This document shows positions 33,983 to 42,769 of a DNA stretch of 64,000 bases, in pieces. The stretch covers positions 930,001 to 994,000 of the forward strand of contig NZ_JAPDRJ010000001.1 in NCBI RefSeq assembly GCF_040706535.1. The letters are read 5' to 3'. The stretch is from Lentisalinibacter orientalis (GTDB taxonomy: Bacteria > Pseudomonadota > Gammaproteobacteria > Steroidobacterales > Woeseiaceae). The notes below the pieces were generated by a model, which had not been told where the DNA came from, did not search any database, and saw only the letters and a program-made list of their open reading frames with translations. The translations under genes and the position numbers were made by a program. Position 1 is the first letter of the stretch; the number at the start of each line of letters is the position of its first letter.

Positions 33983-34441
33983 TCAGGGTGTTTTCGTCCG
34001 CGTCGTCTCCGATCTGATCTCTTTTCGGACCACGATGCGGCGTTCCTGGCCGGAATCGGCGCTGCCGATGGTGCGTTCCTCGATCTCGATATTGCCGCAG
34101 TCTTCTTCTCCGGCGCATGCGAGGTGCGATGGCGCCGGAATCTCGATTTCCCGGCCGTCCACATCGATGCGCAGACCGTCGGCCGTGCGGGTCATCAGTG
34201 CCGAACGGCCGTCGTCCAGCGTGAGTGCGCGGTTTTCGCCCTCCACGAGTTCGAAGGGGTCGTAGCCGAGTTCAGCGCTATCGAGGCGCAGCACGAGCGC
34301 CTCCCCGCCGTCGTCCTGGGCAACGACCAGTTCCAGGCGCTTGTTTTCCCCGGCGTCCGCCACGGCAATGGCGGCGAGCGCGGCCGCCAGCAGCAGCAGT
34401 CCCAGAGCGAGTGTGTCGCTTACCTTGCGCGTCGTCCTCAT
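33983..34441 (-). CDS. Small secreted or membrane-anchored protein of unknown function
   Basis: The 152-aa product starts at ATG 34441 (MRTTRKVSDTLALG) with a GGGAGA Shine-Dalgarno. It has an N-terminal hydrophobic segment (LALGLLLLAAALAAIAVADA), then a beta-rich acidic domain (LELVVAQDDGGEALVLRLDSAELGY) with one cysteine pair (C-AGEED-C). The C-terminus is charged (ERRIVVRKEIRSETTRTKTP). Unrecognised. The start upstream at 34528 is out of keeping with a signal sequence. Confidence 0.7.
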   Translation of the reverse strand: MRTTRKVSDTLALGLLLLAAALAAIAVADAGENKRLELVVAQDDGGEALVLRLDSAELGYDPFELVEGENRALTLDDGRSALMTRTADGLRIDVDGREIEIPAPSHLACAGEEDCGNIEIEERTIGSADSGQERRIVVRKEIRSETTRTKTP

Positions 34442-34586
34442 GGTCTCTCTCCCTCGTTCTCTGTCGCCATACAGATGGCCGTATAACTGAGTAGATGCAC
34501 CCGCTGTCGAAATGGTTGCAGCAGGCACGGCACGGACGATGTCCTATACTGCGTGTTTCAGCCACGCCGACAGAGGGGAGGGAACG

Positions 34587-35357
34587 ATGAGCACGGCTGC
34601 AGAGACACTGACGGTGCGTGACCAGGTATCCGACGAGGAGTGGGCGACGCGGGTGGACCTCGCCGCGGCCTATCGCCTGGTGGCGCTGCACGGCTGGGAC
34701 GACCTGATCTTCACCCACATCTCCGCCCGGGTGCCGGGGCCCGAGGAGCACTTCCTCATCAATCCCTACGGTCTGCTTTTCGAGGAGATGACGGCCAGCA
34801 GCCTGGTGAAGGTGGACCTCGACGGCAACAAGGTCATCGACAGCCCGTACCCGGTGAACCCGGCGGGCTTCGTCATCCACAGCGCGGTGCACGCCGCGCG
34901 GCCCGAGGTGCAGTGCGTGCTGCATACCCACACGCGGGCGGGAGTCGCCGTATCGGCCCAGAAGGAGGGGCTGCTGCCCATCTCGCAGCAGTCGATATTC
35001 CCGCTGATCGCGCTCGGCTATCACGACTACGAGGGCGTGGCGCTGAACGAGGCCGAGAAGCCGCGGCTGGTGGCCGATCTCGGCGATGCCAACTCGCTGA
35101 TCCTGCGCAACCACGGCCTGCTCACCTGCGGCCCCTCCATCCCGGAGGCTTTCCTGGCCATGTACGTGCTGGAGACCGCCTGCCAGATACAGATCGCCGC
35201 CCAGTCCGGCGGCGCGGAGCTCACGCGGGTGGACGACCGCATCCTGGCGGGCGCCCGGGCGCAGATGCGCGAGGCGACGAAGGGCATGGGCGGCGCACTC
35301 GCCTGGCCTGCCCTGCTGCGCAAGCTGGACCGGCGGGATCCGTCCTACCGCGAGTAG
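34587..35357 (+). CDS. Class II aldolase/adducin-family protein
   Basis: The 256-aa protein starts at ATG 34587, preceded by GAGGGGAGGG. Zinc-binding and catalytic elements of the class II aldolase (AraD/FucA) fold are visible: LHGWDDLIFTHISARVP, LINPYGLLFEEMTASSLVKVD, the metal-binding HTHTRAGVAVS and ILRNHGLLTCG. Family members act as aldolases, epimerases or decarboxylases; this subgroup is widespread and largely uncharacterised. The last codon and stop are the first unit of a 16-bp tandem repeat. Confidence 0.88.
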   Translation: MSTAAETLTVRDQVSDEEWATRVDLAAAYRLVALHGWDDLIFTHISARVPGPEEHFLINPYGLLFEEMTASSLVKVDLDGNKVIDSPYPVNPAGFVIHSAVHAARPEVQCVLHTHTRAGVAVSAQKEGLLPISQQSIFPLIALGYHDYEGVALNEAEKPRLVADLGDANSLILRNHGLLTCGPSIPEAFLAMYVLETACQIQIAAQSGGAELTRVDDRILAGARAQMREATKGMGGALAWPALLRKLDRRDPSYRE

Positions 35358-35399
35358 TACAGGTAACGAGTAGTCCGGGTAACGAGTAGTCCGGAGAAA
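35352..35399. repeat. Three tandem 16-bp repeats
   Basis: Units GAGTAGTACAGGTAAC (35352), GAGTAGTCCGGGTAAC (35368) and GAGTAGTCCGGAGAAA (35384) run from the end of the aldolase gene into the leader of the methyltransferase. Each unit carries an in-frame or near-frame TAG. Confidence 0.85.
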
Positions 35400-35426
35400 C
35401 GGAATTCAACCCACGGAGAGAGACCC

Positions 35427-36260
35427 ATGCGTGATTTTGTGACGTTCCAGAAACCGGCAAGTCTGGCGAGGCTGGCGCCGCTGGCGGCGCTCCTGTTGCT
35501 CGCCGCCGGCAATGCCGCCGCGTCGGATGACGCCCGGGCGGCCATCCAGGCAGCGGCGGACGGCGAGCACCGTTCCGCCGACAACAGGGCGCGGGACGAG
35601 TACCGCCACCCGGTGGAGACGCTCACGTTCTTCGGCCTGGAGCCGGACATGACGGTGGTGGAGCTCTGGCCGGGCGGCGGCTGGTACACGGAGATCCTGG
35701 CGCCGGTGTTGAAGGACGAGGGCAAGCTGTACGCGGCCAGCTGGGACCCGACGCTGGACAGCGAGTACGTGCAGACCAACCTCGCGAAATACAAGGAGAA
35801 GATCGCCGACCGCGACGTCTACGGCGACATCGAACTCACCGTGCTCGGCCGCGGCAAGACGGACATCGCGCCGCCTGGCAGCGCCGACCTGGTGGTCACC
35901 TTCCGCAACATGCACAGCTGGGGCGACGAGTTCGCCGCGGAAGTCCTGGCCGCCGCCTACGAGGCGCTGAAGCCGGGCGGCGTGCTCGGCGTGGTGCAGC
36001 ACCGGGCGGATCCGGACTCGCCGCCGGACCCGGAGGAGCGCACGGGCTACTTCAGCGAGGCACGCGCCATCGAGCTGGCCGAGGCGGCGGGTTTCGAGCT
36101 GGCCGGCAGTTCCGATATCAACGCCAACCCGAAGGACACCAAGGACTACGAGAGCGGTGTCTGGGCGCTGCCGCCGAGCCTGCGGGACGGCGCGGAGCCG
36201 CGGTTCCTCGAGATCGGCGAGAGCGACCGTTTCACGCTGAAGTTCGTGAAGCCGGAATAA
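35427..36260 (+). CDS. Exported SAM-dependent methyltransferase-like protein (COG4798 type)
   Basis: The 277-aa product begins with a signal-like segment (about 14-33, LAPLAALLLLAAGNAAA). A class I methyltransferase core follows: DNRARDEYRHPVETLTFFGL, motif I-like VVELWPGGGWYTEIL, and ADLVVTFRNMHSW, then ALKPGGVLGVVQHRAD. COG4798 proteins share the WPGGGWYTEIL motif and are often predicted to be exported, which is puzzling because SAM is cytoplasmic. Real function unknown. Confidence 0.82.
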   Translation: MRDFVTFQKPASLARLAPLAALLLLAAGNAAASDDARAAIQAAADGEHRSADNRARDEYRHPVETLTFFGLEPDMTVVELWPGGGWYTEILAPVLKDEGKLYAASWDPTLDSEYVQTNLAKYKEKIADRDVYGDIELTVLGRGKTDIAPPGSADLVVTFRNMHSWGDEFAAEVLAAAYEALKPGGVLGVVQHRADPDSPPDPEERTGYFSEARAIELAEAAGFELAGSSDINANPKDTKDYESGVWALPPSLRDGAEPRFLEIGESDRFTLKFVKPE

Positions 36261-36264
36261 GGCT

Positions 36265-36363
36265 GCAGGAGGGCCTTCAGGCCCGGTTCTGAAACAGCAA
36301 TGGGCATGTAGGAGGGCCTTCAGGCCCGACCGTGCAGCGGATCGGGGCTAAAGCCCCTCCTAC
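36265..36363. repeat. Cluster of three GTAG-type REPs
   Basis: A single direct copy (36265-36286, GCAGGA variant) is followed by an inverted pair: GTAGGAGGGCCTTCAGGCCC type at 36308-36330, and ATCGGGGCTAAAGCCCCTCC type with TAC end at 36341-36363. The pair lies between the convergent methyltransferase and sodB stops and could act as a shared transcriptional stop or mRNA stabiliser. Confidence 0.9.
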
Positions 36364-36371
36364 ATGTTTCG

Positions 36372-36950
36372 TTACGCTTCGTAGTTACCCGACACGTAAT
36401 CCCAGTTGATGATCTTCCAGATCTCCTCCAGGTATTTCGGGCGCGCGTTGCGGTAGTCGATGTAGTAGGCGTGCTCCCAGACGTCCACCGTCAGCAGCGG
36501 CGTCTTGCCGTCGCGCAGCGGGTTGCCGGCGTCGTCGGTGTTGACGATGGCCACGCCGTCGCCGTCCTTCACCAGCCAGGTCCAGCCGGAGCCGAAGTTG
36601 CCGGCGCCGGCCTTCTGGAACTCCGCTTTGAACTTGTCGAAGGAGCCGAAGGCCTTGTCGATGGCCTCGCCCAGCGCGCCGCCGGGCTCGCCGCCGCCGT
36701 TCGGGCTGAGGCAATTCCAGTAGAACGTGTGGTTCCAGACCTGGGCCGCGTTGTTGAACAGGCCGCCCTCGGCCTTCCTGATGATGTCCTCCAGCGACGC
36801 GCTCTCGTACTCCGTGCCGGGGATCATGTTGTTCAGGTTGTTGACGTAGGTCTGGTGATGCTTGCCGTAGTGGTACTCCAGGGTCTCCGCCGAGATGACG
36901 GGTTCCAGAGCGTCCTTCGCATAAGGCAGCGCAGGCAATTCGTGGGCCAT
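36372..36950 (-). CDS. sodB: Iron superoxide dismutase
   Basis: The 192-aa cytoplasmic enzyme starts at ATG 36950 (MAHELPALPYAKDALEP). Metal ligands are visible: His in HYGKHHQTYV, His in QVWNHTFYW, and Asp/His in LTVDVWEHAYYIDYRNARP. The stretch AGAGNFGSGWTWLVKD is the iron-type signature (E. coli SodB), so Fe rather than Mn is likely. It has a good sigma-70 promoter upstream. No obvious Fur box was recognised. Confidence 0.95.
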   Translation of the reverse strand: MAHELPALPYAKDALEPVISAETLEYHYGKHHQTYVNNLNNMIPGTEYESASLEDIIRKAEGGLFNNAAQVWNHTFYWNCLSPNGGGEPGGALGEAIDKAFGSFDKFKAEFQKAGAGNFGSGWTWLVKDGDGVAIVNTDDAGNPLRDGKTPLLTVDVWEHAYYIDYRNARPKYLEEIWKIINWDYVSGNYEA

Positions 36951-37017
36951 GGATGACTCCTTGGGGTTTCGATGAGTGATGCCGGGCTGCGGGCTCCCGG
37001 CGAAACGACTTGGATTC

Positions 37018-37046
37018 ATTCTAAGCACCCGCCTGCAAGCTTACAA
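37018..37046 (-). promoter_or_regulatory. Sigma-70 promoter of sodB
   Basis: Reading the minus strand, TTGTAA (37046-37041), exactly 17 bp, then TAGAAT (37023-37018). Transcription would start near 37011, ~60 nt before the sodB ATG at 36950. Both hexamers are close to consensus, and the surrounding DNA is otherwise GC-rich. Confidence 0.65.
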
Positions 37047-37086
37047 CCGACTTTCCGGCCGGGTCGAAGCCGCAGGCGGGCCCGGC

Positions 37087-38613
37087 TCAGGCCAGGAACA
37101 GTGCGTAGGCGGGGTTGTCGCTCTCGTCCCAATGGGGGTAGCCGAGCTTCTCCAGGTGGCGCTCGAACTCGGCATTGTCGGCAGCGGGCACCTGGATGCC
37201 GGTGAGGATGCGGCCGTAATCCGAGCCGTGGTTGCGGTAGTGGAACAGGCTGATGTTCCAGTCCGAGCCCACCGCGTCGAGGAAGCCGGCCAGCGCTCCG
37301 GGGCGCTCCGGGAACTCGAACCGCAGCAGCCGCTCGTCGGGCAGCCCGCCGGCGCGGCCGCCCACCATATGGCGGATGTGCAGCTTGGCCATCTCGTTGT
37401 CGGTGAGGTCCTCGACCGGATAGCCCTGGGAGCGCAGCTCGGCCACGAGACGGTCCTTCTCGGCGCGGCCCTCGGCGAGCTCGAGGCCGACGAAGATGTG
37501 CGCCTCTTCCGCGTCGCTGTAGCGGTAGTTGAATTCGGTGACGTTGCGCCGGCCGATGGCCGCGCAGAACTCCCGGAAGCTGCCCGGGCGCTCGGGGATG
37601 CCGACGGCCAGCAGGGCTTCGCGCTGCTCGCCGACCGCGGCCCGCTCGGCGATATGGCGCAGCCGGTCGAAGTTCACGTTGGCGCCGCAGTTCACCGTGA
37701 CGAACTCCCGCCCTGCCGGCGGCTTGCGCTCTTCCACGTACTTCTTCATGCCGGCGACGGCCAGGGCGCCGGCGGGTTCGACGATGGAGCGGGTGTCCTC
37801 GAAGATGTCCCGGATCGCGGCGCAGATCTCGTCCGTGTCCACCAGCACGATCTCGTCTACCAGTTCACGGCACAGGCGGAAGGTCTCGTCGCCCACCCGG
37901 CGCACGGCGACGCCGTCGGCGAAGATGCCGACGCGCTCCAGGGTCACCGGCTCCCCGGCGGCGAGCGAGCGGCTCATGCCCGCCGAGTCCTCCGGCTCTA
38001 CGCCGACGATGCGGATATCGTCGCGCAGCGCCTTGATGTACGACGCGATGCCGGCGATGAGGCCGCCGCCGCCGACGGGCACGAATACCGCGTCGATGTC
38101 GCCCGGGTGCTGGCGCAGAATCTCCATGGCGATGGTGCCCTGGCCGGCGATGACGTCCGGGTCGTCGAACGGATGGATGAAGGTCAGGCCGCGCTCGCCC
38201 TCCAGCTTGCGGGCATGGGCGTAGGCGTCGTCGTAGGTGTCGCCTTCCAGCACCACCTCGCCGCCGAGCTTGCGCACGGCCTCCACCTTGATGCGCGGTG
38301 TGGTCACCGGCATGACGATGAAGGCCTGAATGCCGAGCCGGCTTGCCGCCAGCGCCACGCCCTGGGCATGGTTGCCCGCCGAGCTGCAGATGACGCCTTT
38401 CTGCAGGTCCTCGTCCGCCAGCCGGGACATGCGGTTGTAGGCGCCGCGAAGCTTGAACGAGAAGACCTGCTGCAGGTCCTCGCGCTTCAGCCACACCGCG
38501 TGGCCGAGGCGCGCCGAGAGATTGGGTGCGGCGTCGAGGGGAGTCTCCTCCGCCACCTCGTAGACGCGGGCGGTGAGGATGCGCTTCAGGTAGTCGGTGG
38601 GGTCCGGGCTCAT
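37087..38613 (-). CDS. ilvA: Threonine ammonia-lyase, biosynthetic
   Basis: The 508-aa PLP enzyme converts threonine to 2-oxobutyrate, the first step to isoleucine. PLP-Lys lies in VFSFKLRGAYNRM. SSAGNHAQGVALAA and the glycine loop PVGGGGLIAGIA follow. Two ACT-like regulatory domains fill the C-terminal third (ALLAVGIPERPGSFREFC and LLRFEFPERPGALAGFLD), as in E. coli IlvA (514 aa), so isoleucine feedback is expected. No other ilv genes are adjacent. Confidence 0.96.
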   Translation of the reverse strand: MSPDPTDYLKRILTARVYEVAEETPLDAAPNLSARLGHAVWLKREDLQQVFSFKLRGAYNRMSRLADEDLQKGVICSSAGNHAQGVALAASRLGIQAFIVMPVTTPRIKVEAVRKLGGEVVLEGDTYDDAYAHARKLEGERGLTFIHPFDDPDVIAGQGTIAMEILRQHPGDIDAVFVPVGGGGLIAGIASYIKALRDDIRIVGVEPEDSAGMSRSLAAGEPVTLERVGIFADGVAVRRVGDETFRLCRELVDEIVLVDTDEICAAIRDIFEDTRSIVEPAGALAVAGMKKYVEERKPPAGREFVTVNCGANVNFDRLRHIAERAAVGEQREALLAVGIPERPGSFREFCAAIGRRNVTEFNYRYSDAEEAHIFVGLELAEGRAEKDRLVAELRSQGYPVEDLTDNEMAKLHIRHMVGGRAGGLPDERLLRFEFPERPGALAGFLDAVGSDWNISLFHYRNHGSDYGRILTGIQVPAADNAEFERHLEKLGYPHWDESDNPAYALFLA

Positions 38614-38656
38614 CCGGGTACGTTAACCCGCGCCGCCACCGGCGAGCAAAAAAGAT

Positions 38657-38784
38657 GTAGGAGGGCTTTCAGGTGTGGGAGGGGCTTCAGCCCCGATTCA
38701 TTAATTGATCGGGGCTGAAGCCCCTCCTACATGCCCATCGAGGGTCGGGCCTGAAGGCGAGGGTCGGGCCTGAAGGCCCTCCTA
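38657..38784. repeat. REP cluster between ilvA and the M16 protease
   Basis: A chimeric direct copy (38657-38697) combines the start of a GGGCTTTCAGG-type unit with a complete GGGGCTTCAGCCCC-type unit. Inverted copies follow at 38708-38730 and 38764-38784, with a partial copy in between. The flank ACATGCCCATCGAGG after 38730 is repeated at other REPs in the window. Confidence 0.88.
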
Positions 38785-38792
38785 CATGCGGG

Positions 38793-41558
38793 TTACGTGC
38801 CCTGGTCGGCGAGCACGTTGCCGTCTGCGTCGATGGGTACGATCTCGCCGATCTCCAGGGCCCGGATCTCGCTTTCGATCTTCGCCCGGTCGCCGACGAT
38901 CACCCAGATGAGGTTGTCGGGCCTGACGTATTCGTCGGCGGCCTCGGTCACCTGCTGCAGGGACAGGCCGCGCACGTTCTCGGCGTAGGTGTCCCAGTAG
39001 TCGTCGTCGTAGCCGAACCGAACCATCTCCACCAGCGAGCCCGCGACCGCGCCGGCGGTCTCCCAGCGGCCCGGCAGCGACAGCGTGTTGTCGTCCAGCA
39101 CGCGCGCGAGTTCGTCTTCGGTGGGCGGCCGTTCGCCGACGATCTCCACCATCTCGCGCCGCATCTCCGCCATGGCCGGTGCGGTCTTGTCCGTCTGCAC
39201 CGGTGCATAGCCCAGGAAAGGCCGCGGGCCGGCGGCGTCCAGGATCAGCGTGCGGGCGCCGTAGGACCAGCTCTTGTCCTCGCGCAGGTTCATGTTCAGG
39301 CGCGCGGAGAAGTCACCGCCGAGCACGTTGTTCATGGCGGCGATGGTGAACTCGTCCGGGTTGGCCTTCGGCGGCATGACGTGCCCGGCGAAGATGATGG
39401 ACTGCTCGGAGTCCGGCCGGTCCAGCAGGTAGATCTTCTCCTCCGGCCGCTGGGCCACCGCATCCACGTTCTTCACCGGCACGGAACCCGGCTCCCAGTC
39501 GCGGAAAAGTCTCTCGAGCTTCGGCCGGACGCTCTCCATGGTGGTGTCGCCCACCACGATCATGGTGGCGTTATTCGGCCGGAACCAGGTGCGGTGGTAA
39601 TCGATCAGCGTCTGCCGGTCGATCCGCTCCAGCGACTCGAGCGTGCCCGACCCGGTGAGCGGCAGGCTGTAGGCATGGCCTTCGCCGTACATCAGTTCGG
39701 GGAACACGCGCAGGGCCATGGACACCGGCGTCACCTTCTCCCGCTGGATCTGTGCGCGGAACTGCTTCTTCAGCCGGGCCAGATCGGCCTCGGGGAAAGA
39801 CGGGTTCAGGATGACGTCGGCATAGATGTCCAGCGACTCGTCCAGGTTGGCCGTCAGCGCGTTCATCGAGACGGTGGACATGTCCAGGTTGGAGCCGGCG
39901 CCCAGGTTCGCGCCGAGGCGCGAGAGCTCCTCGGAGATGGTGAGTGCGTCGCGCCGCTTCGTGCCCTCGTCCAGCATGGACATGGCCAGGCTGGACGTGC
40001 CCGGCTCGCCGAACTGGTCGGAGGCATAGCCCGCGTCCAGCATCAGCGTGAAGTTGACCACCGGCACGGCGTCCCGGCTGGCCACGATCAGCTCCATGCC
40101 GTTGTCGAGCGTGGCGCGCTCGAACTCGTCGAAGGCCACCGACGGGAACTCGTCCGGCATCGGCGGTCCGTCGCTGCGGTCGGCGCCCTCGCCGCTGGCG
40201 GCGAACTCGGGGAACGGGTGCACCTCGAGGGTATAGGAGCCTGCGTTGTACCAGCGTCGGGCCGCTTCCATCACCGCCTTCGGCGTCGCCTCTTCGATGC
40301 GGGCCAGCGATACCTTGTAGAAAGCCGGGTCGCCGGCGTAGACGGCATTCTGCGCCAGGATGTCGGACTTGCCGCCGAAGCCGCCGATGCGCTCGATGCC
40401 GCGCACGAAGCCCGCGATGGACTGGGTCTTCGCCCGCTGGAGCTCGTCCCTGGTCGGCCCTTCCTTCAGGAAGCGCGCCAGCTCCTCGTCCAGCGCCTTC
40501 TCGATGGCGGCCAGGTCGCCACCGGGCTGGGCGGTGGCCTCGAGGCCGAGCACGCCGGCGATCTCGGCGAAATAGGGCGTGGCGTCCACCGAGGTGGCGA
40601 TCTGCTCATCGTAAACCAGCCGCTTGTACAGCCGCGAGGTCTTGCCGGAGGACAGGACGCTGCCGGCCAGGCTCAGCAGTTCCGCATCCGGATGACTCCA
40701 GTGCGGCCCCACCCAGTTCTTGTAGATGCGGGCCTGGGGCACGCGGTCCTGCATGATTTCCCGGGCATCAGCCTCGCGCTTCGGCGACCAGGCCTCGAAC
40801 TTGGCGATGGGCGGTCCGGGCGGAATGTCGCCGAAGTATTTCTCGGCCTTCTCGCGGGCCACTTCGGGCGTGACGTCGCCGGCGATCACGATGACCGCGT
40901 TGTTCGGGCCGTAATAGGTCCTGAACCACTCCTGCACGTCTTCCAGGCTGGCCGCGTTCAGGTCCTCCATGGAGCCGATGGGCAGCCACTGATAGGGGTG
41001 GCCTTCAGGGAACAGGTTACGGAAGATGTGGTTGTAGACCTGGCCGTACGGCTGGTTCTCACCCTGGCGCTTCTCGTTCTGCACCACGCCCCGCTGCTCG
41101 TCGAGCTTGTCCTGGTCCACCGCGCCGAGCAGGTGGCCCATGCGGTCGGACTCCATCCACAGCGCCAGGTCCAGGGCCGTCGAGGGGACGTTCTGGAAGT
41201 AGTTGGTGCGGTCGAAATTGGTGGTGCCGTTCTGGTCGGTGGCGCCCACCTTCTGAAACGGCACGAAATACTCGCCGTCGTAGTTCTCGGTGCCGTTGAA
41301 CATCAGGTGCTCGAACAGGTGCGCGAAGCCGGTCTTGCCCTCCGGCTCGTTCTTCGAACCCACGTGGTACCAGACGTTCACCGCCACGATGGGGGCCTTG
41401 CGGTCCTCGTGGACGATCACCGTGAGGCCGTTGTCCAGGGTGAATTCAGTGTAGGGGATGTCAATGTCCGATGCCGGCGCGGCAGCGTGCGCGGCCAGCG
41501 CGAACAGGGACAATGCGAGGGCGGCGAGCCCCCGGCCGAGGGGTGTGATGAGATTCAT
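38793..41558 (-). CDS. Secreted M16-family zinc metallopeptidase (two M16 units)
   Basis: The 921-aa protein has a signal peptide (1-26) and two full insulinase-like halves. The active half carries inverted zinc motif HLFEHLMFNGTE (80-91), with GATDQNGTTNFDRTNYF typical of pitrilysin-like proteobacterial enzymes. The second half (VAFDEFERATLDNGMELIV) lacks HxxEH, as usual, and provides R/Y substrate contacts. It probably degrades peptides in the periplasm. The start ATG 41558 has an AAGAAGG Shine-Dalgarno. It is followed downstream by REPs. Confidence 0.93.
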   Translation of the reverse strand: MNLITPLGRGLAALALSLFALAAHAAAPASDIDIPYTEFTLDNGLTVIVHEDRKAPIVAVNVWYHVGSKNEPEGKTGFAHLFEHLMFNGTENYDGEYFVPFQKVGATDQNGTTNFDRTNYFQNVPSTALDLALWMESDRMGHLLGAVDQDKLDEQRGVVQNEKRQGENQPYGQVYNHIFRNLFPEGHPYQWLPIGSMEDLNAASLEDVQEWFRTYYGPNNAVIVIAGDVTPEVAREKAEKYFGDIPPGPPIAKFEAWSPKREADAREIMQDRVPQARIYKNWVGPHWSHPDAELLSLAGSVLSSGKTSRLYKRLVYDEQIATSVDATPYFAEIAGVLGLEATAQPGGDLAAIEKALDEELARFLKEGPTRDELQRAKTQSIAGFVRGIERIGGFGGKSDILAQNAVYAGDPAFYKVSLARIEEATPKAVMEAARRWYNAGSYTLEVHPFPEFAASGEGADRSDGPPMPDEFPSVAFDEFERATLDNGMELIVASRDAVPVVNFTLMLDAGYASDQFGEPGTSSLAMSMLDEGTKRRDALTISEELSRLGANLGAGSNLDMSTVSMNALTANLDESLDIYADVILNPSFPEADLARLKKQFRAQIQREKVTPVSMALRVFPELMYGEGHAYSLPLTGSGTLESLERIDRQTLIDYHRTWFRPNNATMIVVGDTTMESVRPKLERLFRDWEPGSVPVKNVDAVAQRPEEKIYLLDRPDSEQSIIFAGHVMPPKANPDEFTIAAMNNVLGGDFSARLNMNLREDKSWSYGARTLILDAAGPRPFLGYAPVQTDKTAPAMAEMRREMVEIVGERPPTEDELARVLDDNTLSLPGRWETAGAVAGSLVEMVRFGYDDDYWDTYAENVRGLSLQQVTEAADEYVRPDNLIWVIVGDRAKIESEIRALEIGEIVPIDADGNVLADQGT

Positions 41559-41667
41559 GGTCTGCCTTCTTCTCTCGGGTGCTTCGGGAGGGCGCGCATT
41601 CTAGCAAATGGACTTGCGCGGCCCAGGGTCGTGTACCGACCCCTGTTCCGACAGGTGACCGGCCACC

Positions 41668-41716
41668 GGGTTCCCGGGTGTCATGGGTTCCCGAGTGTCA
41701 TGGGTTCCCGGGCGGC
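41668..41716. repeat. 17-bp tandem repeat (about 2.6 copies)
   Basis: GGGTTCCCGGGTGTCAT (41668-41684), GGGTTCCCGAGTGTCAT (41685-41701) and a partial GGGTTCCCGGG (from 41702) lie in the gap between the M16 protease and the amidohydrolase. Each unit contains the palindrome GGGTTCCC-like core. Confidence 0.85.
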
Positions 41717-41728
41717 AGCCGAGGCCCT

Positions 41729-42751
41729 TTATCCGTAGCCGCGCAGGACGTTGACGACGTTGTCGCCGATCTCGGGTACCGCATAGCCGCCCTCCAGGAT
41801 GAACACCGTGGGCAGGCCCAGGGCCGCGATGCGCTCGCCCAGGCGCGGGTAGTCGTCGGTGCGCAGCCGGAAGGCCGAGATCGGGTCGCGCTCGTAGGTG
41901 TCGACGCCCAGCGAGACGACGAGAGCGTCGGGAGCGTAGCGCCGCGTCGCGTCCAGCGCGCGGGCGAGGGCCCCGGACCAGGCGGCCCAGTCGCTGCCGG
42001 GTGCCAGCGGCAGATTCAGGTTGCAGCCCTCGCCGTCACCGCGGCCGGTCTCGTCGGCATGGCCGAGGAAGTAGGGGTATTCCTGCCGCGGGTCGCAGTG
42101 GATCGAGCAGAACAGCACGTCCGCCCGGTCGTAGAAGATCTCCTGGGTGCCGTTGCCGTGATGGTAGTCCACGTCCAGGATGGCGACCCGATGCGCGCCC
42201 CGGTCCAGAAGGTGGGCGGCGGCGATCGCGGCGTTGTTCAGGTAGCAGTAGCCGCCGAAATAGTCGGCGCCCGCGTGATGGCCGGGCGGACGGGACAGGG
42301 CGAACGCGCCGCGCTCGCCGTCGGCGACCCGGGCCGCGGCGGTGAGCGCGACGTCCGCGCCGGCGCTGACGGCCGCCCACGTGCCCGCCGTGATCGGCGT
42401 GCCCGCATCGAAGGAGTAATAGCCGAGCCGGCCGTCGATATGGTCCGGTTCGATCCGGCGCAGGCCGCGGGCCGGCCAGGCCAGCGGCAGCGCGTCGGTG
42501 TCGCCGTGCAGCGCGTGCCACTCCTGCCAGGCGGAGCGCAGGAAGTCGAGATAGCGCGGGGTGTGCACGCGGGCCAGGGGCGCATCGCCGAATGGATCCG
42601 GCTCGACGACGTCGCCCAGCCCTGCCTCACGCACCCGCTCGAGCACGGCATCGGCCCGCTCGGGGCGCTCGAAGACCGGCACCAGCGCGCCGTCGTTCAG
42701 TTCGCCGCGGCCGTGATGGAGCCGGTGGCGATCGGAATAGACCGTGATCAT
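41729..42751 (-). CDS. Histone-deacetylase-like acetylpolyamine amidohydrolase
   Basis: The 340-aa zinc enzyme starts at ATG 42751 (MITVYSDRHRLHHGRGEL). Class II deacetylase active-site elements are intact: RPPGHHAGADYFGGYCYLNN, the charge-relay and zinc motif LDVDYHHGNGTQEIFYD, and FILEGGYAVPEIG. The N-terminal YSDRHRLHH...LVPVFERPERAD is the acetylpolyamine amidohydrolase pattern. It deacetylates acetylated polyamines or related small amides. It lies 18 bp downstream of the peptide-binding lipoprotein gene, so uptake and processing may be linked. Confidence 0.92.
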   Translation of the reverse strand: MITVYSDRHRLHHGRGELNDGALVPVFERPERADAVLERVREAGLGDVVEPDPFGDAPLARVHTPRYLDFLRSAWQEWHALHGDTDALPLAWPARGLRRIEPDHIDGRLGYYSFDAGTPITAGTWAAVSAGADVALTAAARVADGERGAFALSRPPGHHAGADYFGGYCYLNNAAIAAAHLLDRGAHRVAILDVDYHHGNGTQEIFYDRADVLFCSIHCDPRQEYPYFLGHADETGRGDGEGCNLNLPLAPGSDWAAWSGALARALDATRRYAPDALVVSLGVDTYERDPISAFRLRTDDYPRLGERIAALGLPTVFILEGGYAVPEIGDNVVNVLRGYG

Positions 42752-42769
42752 CCGGCAGTCTTTCCGCAA

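Noticed and set aside
36265..36363. REP cluster as an insertion sequence
   Set aside because: No transposase frame or target duplication; the repeats are short hairpins only.
37018..37046. Fur box at the sodB promoter
   Set aside because: The region lacks the GATAAT-type inverted repeat; only the -35/-10 hexamers are convincing.
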